Shown here one piece after another: positions 28,705 through 40,364 of a stretch of 64,000 bases of DNA. Numbering within the stretch: position 1 is the first letter of the stretch; each line of letters begins with the position of its first letter. Below the pieces are notes generated by a model. That model was not told the DNA's origin, searched no databases, and saw nothing but the letters and a program-made list of their open reading frames with translations. The position numbers were made by a program, and so were the translations under genes. The stretch is taken from NCBI RefSeq assembly GCF_900106565.1, contig NZ_FNNJ01000006.1:124001-188000 (forward strand). Reading direction: 5' to 3'. The stretch comes from Lutibacter oricola. Lineage in GTDB: Bacteria > Bacteroidota > Bacteroidia > Flavobacteriales > Flavobacteriaceae.

Positions 28705-29483
28705 TAAACAGTTATTGTACCTTCAAACACAAATGTTGCAGGTCCTTTTAAAAATACGTTGGTATATTTATTATCATCTTCATCGAATGAAACTTCTAAG
28801 TTTCCACCTAAAACTTCAACTTTTAAATGGGTACTTGTTGTTTTATTGGTGCTGTTCGCAGCAATAGCAACAGCAGTAACACCTGTTCCGCAAGCTAAAG
28901 TTTCATCTTCAACACCTCTTTCAAAAGTTCTAACTTTAAATGAGTTTTCTGAAACTTGTTCCGCAAAATTTACATTAGTACCTTCTTCAAAATATGGGGC
29001 ACCAAATCTAATTTTAGAACCAACAGTTTTTACATCTATTTCTGAAATATTATTGCTAAATTCTACGTGATGAGGAGAGCCGGTATTTAAAAAGCTATAT
29101 TTTTTATTTGAATCTACAGTATCAATATCAATCATTTTTAAACTTACAATACCATTTTCAATTGTTGCGTAATGTTCTCCATCTACAGCAATAAAAGTTG
29201 TTTTGTTTTTAATAACACCTAATTGATTGGCAAAAGCAACAAGACATCTTCCTCCATTACCACACATACTACCTTCATTACCGTCTGCATTGTAATAAAC
29301 CATTTTAAAATCGTAATCTGTGGCAGGTTCTAACAGAATTAATCCATCGGCACCTATACCAAACCTTCTATCGCATAGATTGTTAATTAACGCTGTGTTT
29401 TCTTTTGGAAATGTTAATGATCTGTTGTCAATCATTACAAAGTCATTTCCAGTTCCTTGATATTTATAAAATTGTAAATCCAT
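28704..29483 (-). CDS. dapF: Diaminopimelate epimerase
   Basis: A 259-residue PLP-independent epimerase that makes meso-diaminopimelate for peptidoglycan and lysine. Both catalytic cysteines are present, in GNEGSMCGNGGRC and ETLACGTGVTA, and the N-terminal YQGTGNDFVMIDNR is standard. First gene of a dapF-GNAT-mltG operon. TACATTTG (29489-29496) lies 5 nt before the ATG, so the transcript is predicted to be leaderless or nearly so. Confidence 0.95.
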   Translation of the reverse strand: MDLQFYKYQGTGNDFVMIDNRSLTFPKENTALINNLCDRRFGIGADGLILLEPATDYDFKMVYYNADGNEGSMCGNGGRCLVAFANQLGVIKNKTTFIAVDGEHYATIENGIVSLKMIDIDTVDSNKKYSFLNTGSPHHVEFSNNISEIDVKTVGSKIRFGAPYFEEGTNVNFAEQVSENSFKVRTFERGVEDETLACGTGVTAVAIAANSTNKTTSTHLKVEVLGGNLEVSFDEDDNKYTNVFLKGPATFVFEGTITV

Positions 29484-29649
29484 TTCTGCAAATGTAATAA
29501 AAATTGAAGTTGTTTTTTAAGTTAGAATGCCTTCCAAAGTGAAAATTGTTAAAAAAAGTTAAAACAGAGTTAACGTAGCGTTAAACCAATTTTTTGAATA
29601 TACTAAAATGGTAAATTTGGGTGTTAGTTAATAAAAAATAATATTAAAA

Positions 29650-31056
29650 ATGAAAAAAATAATAAGCATAGTTTTATTTTCGGCACTTGGAGGTGCAATA
29701 GCTTTAGGAGCTTACAAGTTGTTTTTTGAAAAACCACAGGTTGTAGTTGAAAAGGTTGTTGAAGCGAAACCAACAACAATGCAAACTAACTTTGGGAATA
29801 GTATGGTTGCAGGTATGGAAAATACCGACTTTACTGTAGCAGCCGAAAAAACATTAAATTCTGTAGTACACGTAAAAAATACTTCAGTAAAAACGTATAC
29901 AGATCCAATGGCTCAATTTTTTTATGGGCAAGGAAACGGAACTAAACAATATTCGCAAGTAGGTACAGGTAGTGGTGTTGTAATTTCGAAAGATGGTTAC
30001 ATTATTACAAATAACCATGTAATTAAAAACGCTACAGAAATTGAAGTGACTTTAAATAATAAAAAAGTATATAAAGCAGAGTTAATAGGAACAGATTCTA
30101 CAAACGATATTGCATTGTTAAAAGTGGAAGCAGATGATTTACCGTATGTAACTTTTGGTGATTCTAATTCTATAAAAGTAGGAGAGTGGGTATTGGCAGT
30201 TGGAAACCCTTATAATTTAACTTCAACAGTTACCGCAGGTATTGTAAGTGCTAAAGGAAGAGATTTAGATGGTAATAGTAGTATAGATTCTTTTATTCAA
30301 ACAGATGCAGCAGTAAATCCTGGTAATAGTGGTGGAGCTTTGGTAAATACAAGAGGAGAGTTAATTGGTATTAATACAGCAATATCATCAAAAACAGGTT
30401 CTTTTGTTGGGTATTCTTTTGCGGTACCTTCTAATATAGCTCAAAAAGTTATTGAAGATATTATGGAGTTTGGTAGTGTACAAAAAGCTGTTTTAGGTGT
30501 AAAAGGTGGAGAGCTAAATGGTAATGTATCTAAAAAGCTAGATGTAGATTTAACTGAAGGTTTTTATATTGCTGAAGTTATTGAAGGTTCTGGAGCAGAT
30601 AAAGCAGGATTAGAATCTGACGATATTATTATAAAAGTTAATAATGTAAAAATTTCTACATATGCAGATTTAACTGGGTTTTTAGGTTCTAAAAGACCAA
30701 ATGATGTGGTTGCTGTAACTTATTTAAGAGAAGGAAAGCAATATACAGCAAATGTAACTTTACTTAAAAATGAAGTTAGTAATGTTTCATCTTTAGGGTT
30801 AGAACTTAAAAACTTAGATAAGTCTACATTAAAAAAGTTGAAAATAGAAAATGGAGTTAAAATTAGCGATATAACTAATAAAGAATTGTTGTATTATGGT
30901 GTTGAAAAGGGTTTTATAATTACAGCAATTAACGGAAAAAAAGTTGTTAATGTAGACGATGTTACTTCAATGATCTCTAATAAGAGTAAAGGTGAGGTGT
31001 TAAGAATTGAAATGTTAAATCTCGATGGGGAACTCGAGAGATATATATTTAGATAA
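29650..31056 (+). CDS. HtrA/DegP-type periplasmic serine protease
   Basis: A 468-residue exported protease/chaperone for misfolded envelope proteins. N-terminal hydrophobic signal or anchor (residues ~4-24), trypsin-like domain with catalytic His in ITNNHVIKN, Asp in NDIALLKVE and Ser in VNPGNSGGALV, then PDZ1 (~265-360, GFYIAEVIEGSGADKAGL) and PDZ2 (~370-468, GFIITAINGKKV). A TAAATTTG element at 29612-29619 gives a ~26-nt leader. It is followed by a terminator and is monocistronic. Confidence 0.93.
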   Translation: MKKIISIVLFSALGGAIALGAYKLFFEKPQVVVEKVVEAKPTTMQTNFGNSMVAGMENTDFTVAAEKTLNSVVHVKNTSVKTYTDPMAQFFYGQGNGTKQYSQVGTGSGVVISKDGYIITNNHVIKNATEIEVTLNNKKVYKAELIGTDSTNDIALLKVEADDLPYVTFGDSNSIKVGEWVLAVGNPYNLTSTVTAGIVSAKGRDLDGNSSIDSFIQTDAAVNPGNSGGALVNTRGELIGINTAISSKTGSFVGYSFAVPSNIAQKVIEDIMEFGSVQKAVLGVKGGELNGNVSKKLDVDLTEGFYIAEVIEGSGADKAGLESDDIIIKVNNVKISTYADLTGFLGSKRPNDVVAVTYLREGKQYTANVTLLKNEVSNVSSLGLELKNLDKSTLKKLKIENGVKISDITNKELLYYGVEKGFIITAINGKKVVNVDDVTSMISNKSKGEVLRIEMLNLDGELERYIFR

Positions 31057-31071
31057 ATAAAAGTTAATTAA

Positions 31072-31108
31072 TTAAAAGCTCTTTCATTTTTGAAAGGGCT
31101 TTTTTTTG
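31072..31108 (+). terminator. Terminator after the htrA/degP-type gene
   Basis: AAAAGCTCTTTC / GAAAGGGCTTTT stem (one G-T pair) followed by a T tract. Confidence 0.8.
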
Positions 31109-31118
31109 ATAAAAACAC

Positions 31119-31148
31119 TTGCGAAAACGTTTGAAATAGGTATGTTTG
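31119..31148 (+). promoter_or_regulatory. gap promoter with CGAAAACGTTT in the spacer
   Basis: TTG, 19-bp spacer, TATGTTTG (31141-31148), start near 31153. The spacer contains CGAAAACGTTT (31122-31132), which resembles a palindrome upstream of the double-rhodanese operon and a site near icd. A repressor bound there would block polymerase. Confidence 0.55.
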
Positions 31149-31173
31149 TAAAAAATAAACTACACCTAAAAAA

Positions 31174-34715
<3,542 letters not shown>

Positions 34716-34787
34716 GCGCTTTTCAAGGAAAGGAAAAAAAACATATAGCGAAATAGATTTTTGCTTTCGTAGAAGTGACAGTTAAGT

Positions 34788-35441
34788 CTAAATATTATCA
34801 ATAATAATTCGGTTTCTTCTAATTTGAATTTTCCCTTCGTTTTCTAATTGTTTTAACAATCTAGAAACTACAACTCTAGATGTGTTAATGTCATCAGCTA
34901 TTTCTTGATGCGTAATAATTAAGGTGTTACTTTGCATTATTTTAACCTTGTCAGTTAAGTATTTAAGTAGTCTGTCATCTAGTTTCATAAATGCCAAACT
35001 ATCAATAGATTCTACCATTTCTATTAAACGCATATGGTAACTATCAATAATAAAATGCCTCCAAGTTTCGTATTTAATAAGCCATTCATCTACCTTTTCA
35101 ACAGGTATAAATACACCTTCAGTATCTTTTTCGGTTAAACCTCTAAACATACTTTTGCTTCTATTAATACAGTTTATAAAAGAAATTGCACAAGTGTCTC
35201 CTCTTTCTAAAAAATAAAGAGCAATTTCATCGCCGTTTTTATCTTCTCTAATAATTTTAACAGCTCCACTTAAAATTAAGGGAATATGTGTCATGCTATC
35301 ACCAATATCTAGTAATAATTGACCACTTTTAATATTTCGAATAAAACTATTATTAACAATATCTTCAATTAGTTCCTCTTCAAATATTTGAGCGTAATAA
35401 TCGTTTAACTTCTCTCTAATTAAATCTTTTCCTGAATTCAT
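34788..35441 (-). CDS. Crp/Fnr-family transcriptional regulator of the sulfur island
   Basis: A ~217-residue regulator with a cyclic-nucleotide-binding-like beta barrel (LLDIGDSMTHIPLILSGAVKI, ALYFLERGDTCAISFINCINRS) and a C-terminal winged helix (ITHQEIADDINTSRVVVSRLLKQLENEGKIQIRRNRIII). The recognition helix reads SRVVVSR, lacking the Glu of the E-x-x-S-R pattern in Crp/Fnr. Two cysteines in GDTCAISFINC could sense redox or sulfur species (inference); there is no N-terminal FNR iron-sulfur motif. I choose ATG 35441 over a longer reading. Promoter TAAATTTG is at 35473-35480. It is the last gene of the island and probable regulator of its promoters. Confidence 0.82.
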   Translation of the reverse strand: MNSGKDLIREKLNDYYAQIFEEELIEDIVNNSFIRNIKSGQLLLDIGDSMTHIPLILSGAVKIIREDKNGDEIALYFLERGDTCAISFINCINRSKSMFRGLTEKDTEGVFIPVEKVDEWLIKYETWRHFIIDSYHMRLIEMVESIDSLAFMKLDDRLLKYLTDKVKIMQSNTLIITHQEIADDINTSRVVVSRLLKQLENEGKIQIRRNRIIIDNI

Positions 35442-35472
35442 ATATAAACTGTTACAACTTACTGTAGATAAC

Positions 35473-35480
35473 AAATTTAA
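35473..35480 (-). promoter_or_regulatory. -7 element of the Crp/Fnr gene
   Basis: TAAATTTG on the minus strand, predicted start 35468, ~27-nt leader. Its upstream region coincides with the porin terminator hairpin, so no ordinary -33 TTG is visible. Confidence 0.45.
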
Positions 35481-35488
35481 AAAAATAA

Positions 35489-35520
35489 AAAAACTCCTAA
35501 GTAACATTAGGAGTTTTTTA
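35489..35520 (-). terminator. Terminator downstream of the porin gene
   Basis: AAAAACTCCTA / TAGGAGTTTTT stem, 8-nt loop, T tract. It ends the double-rhodanese/porin transcript and lies just upstream of the regulator's promoter. Confidence 0.85.
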
Positions 35521-35542
35521 TCTAGAATATTTCTATATAAGT

Positions 35543-36595
35543 TTAAAATCTAACTTGTACTTGTGCTAATAAAGCATCGTGATCTGAATTGTTGTCAACT
35601 TCTTTAATTTGGTAGTTAACTTGTAATCTAACTTTTTTATGGAAGAAATAATTTACACCAACAGTAAACATTTCTTGATAACCAGAAATAGGTGATACTT
35701 TAAGATCTGTATCCGCATCAAAATATTCATACTTTAAAACAGGTTGTAATTTGTCGGATACCTTGTAGGCTGCCATTACATAGGCTCCTTGTCTTTTATC
35801 GCCTAAAATTACAGGTGTTGCTCCGCAGCCACCATCTGCACCTAAATTATAGGCGCCTTCATCATAAATATACTCACCTTGTACGCTTAATTTTTTATAA
35901 GAAATTAAGGCATCAAATCCGTAAGAAGTTCTATCATCATCTTCATTAGTTGGGTATCCATATCTAAAACTAGCTCCAACATTTAAAAAATTTAATAGCT
36001 GGTAAGTTGCTCTACCTATAACATCTTTCTTTTTGTTGGTATCTTTAGTTCCAAGTCCGGTACCGTTCATTAATGCTAATGAGTATCTAAATTTAGTTTT
36101 ACTGCTACCTCCTAATAACATTAATCCATAATCACGTTGAGGAGCTACTAATTGATCTGCTACAATGGAACGATCGATAGTGGTTAAAGAATGGCATGCT
36201 GTTGCAACGTCTCTACTAAAAGGTTGTTTAAAAGAACCCATAGATATTTTAGCCCATTCGTGTTTATCCCAAGTTATAAATGCATCTAATAAATAAGGAT
36301 TACCATCCGAAGAAACAAAATCACTAGCCTCTAAACTAGCATAATAAGAGAAAGATCTATTTATTCGTCCTCTTACTCCAAAACGAGCTCTTTTAAAGTG
36401 AAATGAACTTGTTGTTTCTGGTTGTAAAAATTCAGAAGAATATTGTCCTTGAATATAACCAAAAAATGTTATGCTGCTAGTTGTAGGAACTCCAGATTTG
36501 GTTCCAGTTGGGGCTATATCATCTTCACAACCTTGTGCAAAAGAGAAGTTTACTGCAAGTAATACTACTACGATTAATAAAATTTTTGTTTTCAT
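35543..36595 (-). CDS. Phosphate-selective porin O/P-like outer-membrane porin
   Basis: A 350-residue outer-membrane beta-barrel with a signal peptide (ending FAQGCEDD). Family features: ITFFGYIQGQYSSEF, FHFKRARFGVRGRIN, LEASDFVSSDGNPYLLDAFITW and alternating beta strands to a C-terminal VQVRF, where a final Phe is the barrel-insertion signal. It would allow anions such as thiosulfate or other sulfur oxyanions into the periplasm (inference from neighbours). It follows the lipoprotein rhodanese by 115 bp. A TTGAAA-N4-TTTCAA palindrome (36609-36624) sits just before the start. Confidence 0.8.
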   Translation of the reverse strand: MKTKILLIVVVLLAVNFSFAQGCEDDIAPTGTKSGVPTTSSITFFGYIQGQYSSEFLQPETTSSFHFKRARFGVRGRINRSFSYYASLEASDFVSSDGNPYLLDAFITWDKHEWAKISMGSFKQPFSRDVATACHSLTTIDRSIVADQLVAPQRDYGLMLLGGSSKTKFRYSLALMNGTGLGTKDTNKKKDVIGRATYQLLNFLNVGASFRYGYPTNEDDDRTSYGFDALISYKKLSVQGEYIYDEGAYNLGADGGCGATPVILGDKRQGAYVMAAYKVSDKLQPVLKYEYFDADTDLKVSPISGYQEMFTVGVNYFFHKKVRLQVNYQIKEVDNNSDHDALLAQVQVRF

Positions 36596-36608
36596 ATTAT
36601 AATATATT

Positions 36609-36624
36609 TTGAAAGTGTTTTCAA
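36609..36624. promoter_or_regulatory. TTGAAA-GTGT-TTTCAA palindrome before the porin start
   Basis: Perfect 6-bp inverted repeat with 4-bp spacer, 14 bp upstream of the porin ATG. No matching -7 element is nearby. It could be an operator or an RNA hairpin in the leader. Confidence 0.3.
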
Positions 36625-36709
36625 CATAAATAATTGCTATTTTACATTGTTGTTCAACTATTTTTTTTGAAAAGACTTGTGTTTTTTAATTAATTTGAAT
36701 AACTATTAT

Positions 36710-37708
36710 TTAGTCTGCATAAGGTAATCCGGCAACATATTTACTACCCCAATGGTTAGAAACTCCAGCCCAGAAAGAATTGTCATAATACAATCCATTC
36801 ATTCCAAAGGTTAAACTATATGCATCATAACCTAATACATTTAGGCAGGCAGTTATAACTGCTGAAGTTTGCCCAGTATAACAGTAGGTAACTATTTTTT
36901 TACTTGGATCTAAATGAATCGTGTTTTCTCCAAAAGTTATAGGATTAATTCTATAAGCACCTTTTATATGTCCAAATCCAGTGTAATGCGCGTCAGAAAA
37001 GAAGTTATTAATATAGTAACTTTCTGGGCTTGTTAAAACATCAGTATTTACAACAGTTTTAAATCCATCGGCAACAGCTTGCTCAACACGTTGTTTTAAT
37101 AAAGTGGAGCCGCTTGTAGAAGTTAATGCTATAAAAGGAGTTTCAGTAAAAGTAGGAGTTGTTGGTGCAGCACTTGTTGTCCAATTAGAATCTCCTTGAG
37201 CAGGATTCGATCCAATTTTTCCATTCCAAGGTGAAGCTGTTGCATCATTCCAACCACTCATTCCCCATTTTAAAGCTTGTGTATTTGTATAGCCATACAT
37301 ACGCATTAAAGCTGTAGCATAACAAGCAGTTTGTCCAGTATAGCAAATTACCAATGCTGGTTTTCCTGCAGTTTTCGCATTTGCACCTTCTGTTAATATA
37401 TCTCCAAATGCAATATTTTTAGCGCCTTCAATATGGTTTGCACCAAAAGCATCAGCTTTTCTAATATCAATAATATAATATTTATCTAAAAAAGTATTTA
37501 AATCAGCTAGAGCAGGAGCAGGAACAACAAACTTTGCTCCATCTTCATTTGTAATAATTTTATTAATATCCATTCCATTTGCAACAACGTAATCTCTTAG
37601 GATAGTAAACCTAGGTGTTTCTTCTACTTCTTCACCTTGATCACACGATGTTAAGAACAATGCAGGGACAAATAACAGTCCAATTAATAATAATGATAGT
37701 TTTTTCAT
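36710..37708 (-). CDS. Lipoprotein with two rhodanese domains, both catalytic
   Basis: A 332-residue lipoprotein (lipobox FLTSC, Cys22) with two rhodanese-like domains. Domain 1 holds the DIRKADAFGANHIEGAKNI strand and the active loop CYTGQT (C122); domain 2 has FGHIKGAYRI and CYTGQT (C276). Rhodaneses carry sulfane sulfur as a cysteine persulfide. Each domain ends with a GM-x-G/S-W/L type segment. It lies 42 bp after the other double rhodanese and upstream of the porin, and is likely displayed in the periplasm on a membrane face. The donor and acceptor are unknown. Confidence 0.85.
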   Translation of the reverse strand: MKKLSLLLIGLLFVPALFLTSCDQGEEVEETPRFTILRDYVVANGMDINKIITNEDGAKFVVPAPALADLNTFLDKYYIIDIRKADAFGANHIEGAKNIAFGDILTEGANAKTAGKPALVICYTGQTACYATALMRMYGYTNTQALKWGMSGWNDATASPWNGKIGSNPAQGDSNWTTSAAPTTPTFTETPFIALTSTSGSTLLKQRVEQAVADGFKTVVNTDVLTSPESYYINNFFSDAHYTGFGHIKGAYRINPITFGENTIHLDPSKKIVTYCYTGQTSAVITACLNVLGYDAYSLTFGMNGLYYDNSFWAGVSNHWGSKYVAGLPYAD

Positions 37709-37750
37709 GATTTGTTTGTTTATGTTTGTTTTTTGCCTAAAAGGCGAATT

Positions 37751-38740
37751 TTACTCGACTACAGGAAAATTTTTAATTTCTTTTGTTGAAAATCCATTCC
37801 AGTGGTTTTCCAACATTATTTTATTCATGTAGCCATTAGAACCATACGCTAGGTTATAAATGTCGTAACCTAAAATATGTAAGTATGCAACAGCGTAAGC
37901 CGCATCTAGACCAGTATTACAGTTTATTAAAACCTTTGAATTAGTTGGTAACGTAGCTAAATTTGTTGTAGTTGCTAAAGATTTATTAGGCTCATATAGT
38001 ATGGCACCTTTTAAATGACCTGCATTGTATGTGTCTTTACTCATATAATTAATTATATGATAGTCTGAAGAGTTTTCAATAGCAATAGGAGCCTTAACAA
38101 CAAACTCTTTATAAGGTTTTAGAAATGCAGCTTTAACTCGTTCTTTTAAAATTTCTGTAGCAACTGTTTTTCCTGTGTTTATAGTAGGATATGTTGTTTT
38201 TTCTGGTATCGGATTTTCAGTTGTTTCTAAATTATCTAGCAAGTTTTCTTTAGTGTTTTTCACCCAGCTGTTTGCTGCGAAATCTTCGTGCCAAGAACTC
38301 ATTCCCCATTTTAAACTGTAAACATTATTGTAACCTAATAATCTTAATAAACTTGTGTAGTATGCAGCAGATTGACCAGAATAGCAAACAATGGTAATTT
38401 TAGTGTAATCTTCTGGTTTAATTTTAGATTCAAAATAATCTAAAATATCTACAGCTTTTATATTTACAGCTTTTTTAATATGTCCATACTCAAACCAGCT
38501 TTCACTTCGTATATCTAGAACTAAATTGGTTTTGTTTTTTAGCTCTTCTTTTAGTTGGGTAGCATCAATTAAAGCAGGTGATAATGTGCTATTAATAAAG
38601 TTTCCATTTTCTTCTAAATGTTTCACTAATAATTCAAATTCAGAAGGAGGATTTGTAGTTTCTGATTCATTGTTTTTAAAACTGCTAAATATTGTCAATA
38701 TGACAAAAAATAGCACAGAATAGACGCTTAATTTTCTCAT
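37751..38740 (-). CDS. Exported protein with two rhodanese domains
   Basis: A 329-residue periplasmic or membrane-tethered protein (hydrophobic residues 5-21, no lipobox). Domain 1: VLDIRSESWFEYGHIKKAVNI with active loop CYSGQS (C119); domain 2: AGHLKGAILYEP with loop CNTGLD (C274), less typical. It is a paralogue of the next gene (LKWGMSSWHEDFAANSW versus LKWGMSGWNDATASPW). First gene of a transcription unit whose promoter carries a CRP-like box and a separate 16-bp ACGAAAACGTTTTCGT palindrome. It is inferred to transfer sulfur in the periplasm. Confidence 0.83.
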   Translation of the reverse strand: MRKLSVYSVLFFVILTIFSSFKNNESETTNPPSEFELLVKHLEENGNFINSTLSPALIDATQLKEELKNKTNLVLDIRSESWFEYGHIKKAVNIKAVDILDYFESKIKPEDYTKITIVCYSGQSAAYYTSLLRLLGYNNVYSLKWGMSSWHEDFAANSWVKNTKENLLDNLETTENPIPEKTTYPTINTGKTVATEILKERVKAAFLKPYKEFVVKAPIAIENSSDYHIINYMSKDTYNAGHLKGAILYEPNKSLATTTNLATLPTNSKVLINCNTGLDAAYAVAYLHILGYDIYNLAYGSNGYMNKIMLENHWNGFSTKEIKNFPVVE

Positions 38741-38781
38741 GTTATTATTTTTTATAGTGTTAAATTGTTTATTTGGTATTA

Positions 38782-38826
38782 TAAAGATAATTACGAAAAC
38801 GTTTTCGTTTTATGATTTATATCACA
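38782..38826 (-). promoter_or_regulatory. CRP-like class-II promoter of the double-rhodanese operon
   Basis: Minus-strand TATCTTTA -7 element (38782-38789; start near 38777) and a TATGA-TTTATA-TCACA box (38811-38826, plus-strand reading) centred 29.5 bp above it, that is at -41.5. The palindrome ACGAAAACGTTTTCGT (38793-38808) lies between box and -7, where a repressor would compete with polymerase. Confidence 0.55.
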
Positions 38827-38985
38827 CTTTTGTAATATAGAATGTGTTTACTGTGACACTTAAGTTACATATATAGATATATGATTTTCAGGTGTTTGTG
38901 AGGAGTGTGAACAGCTTTAGTTTAAAGTCTTTAAGAATTCTGGTTGAAGACTAGTTTTAAGGCTGTTTTCTAGATTTTTAGGCAT

Positions 38986-39016
38986 AAAAAAAGAGGCTGA
39001 ATTCAGCCTCTTTTTA
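38986..39016 (-). terminator. Terminator of the oxidoreductase-channel-rhodanese operon
   Basis: AAAAAGAGGCTGA / TCAGCCTCTTTTT near-perfect palindrome just past the last rhodanese-like gene, separating it from the double-rhodanese unit. Confidence 0.92.
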
Positions 39017-39030
39017 TCAATTTAATTAAA

Positions 39031-39657
39031 CTAACAACCGCCTTCAACAGGCATTTTCTTTTTCTTCTTTTTAGGGATAACTACCTTTTTTACAGGAGCT
39101 TTTACAACTGGTTTTGGTTTAGGCTTTGCTTTCATTAATTCATTCACCTTTTTTGCTGAAGTCTCAATAAATTTATTGATGTTTTCTCCTTTCTTTTCAA
39201 TTTCAGCAGGAGTTGTAATCAATTTATCTTGATTAAGTGAATTATTAACAGCTAATATTTTTACATTGTTAAAACCTAATTGTTGTAAAACCATTAACGG
39301 AGCAATAGCTTCAGAAGGAGTATTGCCATAAAGTGCTACATTTTTACCTTCTTCTTTAAGTGTTTCAAATACATTTTTATTATCTTCTAATAAAATATCT
39401 GAAGCATCTATATTAATGGCATTTTCTATATGTCCTTTTTCAAATTCAAACTTATTTCTAATATCAATTAGAATAGTTTCAGAATTCAATTCACTTTTTT
39501 GAATAAAATTATTCAATGCTGTTTGTTCTAATGCTTGTTGCGTATTAACTGTATATAAATGTTTTGGCTTTTTATACGTTAACAAAGCTATGATTACAAC
39601 TAAAATAGTGATAACAGCTGCTATAGATATTCGTTTTGTTTTTTCTAATTCTTTCAT
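39031..39657 (-). CDS. Membrane-anchored rhodanese-like protein without loop Cys, ending in GGC tail
   Basis: A 208-residue protein: cytoplasmic basic start (MKELEKTKR), one membrane helix (~10-27), then a periplasmic rhodanese fold (LIDIRNKFEFEKGHIENAINI) whose active loop reads YGNTPSE, with no cysteine. The tail (residues ~176-208) is Lys/Pro/Val-rich and ends PKKKKKKMPVEGGC; C208 is the only cysteine. I take the ATG at 39657; the longer frame starts with a TTG. Last gene of the oxidoreductase operon. The terminal cysteine could act as a mobile sulfur-carrying arm (inference). Confidence 0.8.
   Translation of the reverse strand: MKELEKTKRISIAAVITILVVIIALLTYKKPKHLYTVNTQQALEQTALNNFIQKSELNSETILIDIRNKFEFEKGHIENAINIDASDILLEDNKNVFETLKEEGKNVALYGNTPSEAIAPLMVLQQLGFNNVKILAVNNSLNQDKLITTPAEIEKKGENINKFIETSAKKVNELMKAKPKPKPVVKAPVKKVVIPKKKKKKMPVEGGC
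39041..39075 (-). repeat. 35-bp direct repeat, copy 1 (3' end of rhodanese-like gene)
   Basis: Identical over 35 bp to 39685-39719 at the 3' end of the adjacent paralogue; it encodes the shared Lys-rich GGC tail. The rest of the two genes is strongly diverged. Confidence 0.9.
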
Positions 39658-39674
39658 CTGTTTAAACTTTTTAA

Positions 39675-40349
39675 TTAGCAACCACCTTCAACAGGCATTT
39701 TCTTTTTCTTCTTTTTAGGAACAACAACTTTTGGAGTTGTAGTAGTTTTTTTAGGTGCAACGTATGCCTTTTTTGAATCAGGTTTTTTAACTTGATCTAC
39801 GTACATAACACCAAAATACATACTTGCCGCTTTTCTGAAAGAATATAAATTGTATTCTGTTTGTGGCATATTTTCAGAAGGTTTTTTTGGATTAATTATA
39901 GTATTAAACCATTCATTTATTCCACCTTTTAAAACGTGGAGATTTTTATAGTCTAATCTGTTACATAAAATCCAAGCTTGATCTGCTTTAAAACTATCGT
40001 TTGAAAATAAAATTACATCATATTCAGCTTGATCTAAATAACCTTCAAAATCTTCATTAAGTAATTGATCTAAAGGAATATTTACTGAATTTGGTAATGT
40101 ATTTTCATTAAAACTAGCTTCATCTCTAACATCAATTAATAAAATTGAAGGATCGTTACTAATAATTCTATCAGCTAGCTCATCAGTAGAAATATAACGT
40201 TCAGGGCTTATGGCATTGCTAAGTAAAAGTTCTGGTGCAATACCTTCTTGTTTTTCAAATTTTGGTAATAAAACCAAACCTCCTGCAAGTACTATAATAA
40301 GTGCCGACAGAAATAAATAGCGAGGTGTAATTAATTTGTTTGTAGACAT
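39675..40349 (-). CDS. Membrane-anchored rhodanese-like protein without loop Cys, ending in GGC tail (paralogue)
   Basis: A 224-residue protein: N-terminal membrane helix (~11-29), rhodanese-like domain (LLIDVRDEASFNENTLPNSVNIPL) with loop SNDSFKA lacking the catalytic cysteine, then a long Lys/Thr/Pro/Val-rich tail ending PKKKKKKMPVEGGC. Its cysteines are C129 in a helix and the terminal C224. The topology puts the tail in the periplasm. It is 15 bp downstream of a YeeE-type channel gene and 17 bp upstream of its paralogue. The shared tail, on proteins with otherwise low similarity, implies a specific function such as docking or sulfur transfer to the channel (inference). Confidence 0.8.
   Translation of the reverse strand: MSTNKLITPRYLFLSALIIVLAGGLVLLPKFEKQEGIAPELLLSNAISPERYISTDELADRIISNDPSILLIDVRDEASFNENTLPNSVNIPLDQLLNEDFEGYLDQAEYDVILFSNDSFKADQAWILCNRLDYKNLHVLKGGINEWFNTIINPKKPSENMPQTEYNLYSFRKAASMYFGVMYVDQVKKPDSKKAYVAPKKTTTTPKVVVPKKKKKKMPVEGGC
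39685..39719 (-). repeat. 35-bp direct repeat, copy 2
   Basis: Matches 39041-39075 exactly, 644 bp away in the same orientation; encodes the same C-terminal tail. Confidence 0.9.
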
Positions 40350-40364
40350 AATAATTCGGTTTTA

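Noticed and set aside
36609-36624. Class-II activator site for the porin gene
   Set aside because: The dyad is only 14 bp from the ATG and has no -7 element at the right distance, so it does not fit the geometry of the other two promoters.
38864-38881. TGTGAC-N6-GTTACA as another operator
   Set aside because: The spacing differs from both site classes and one base mismatches; too weak to call.
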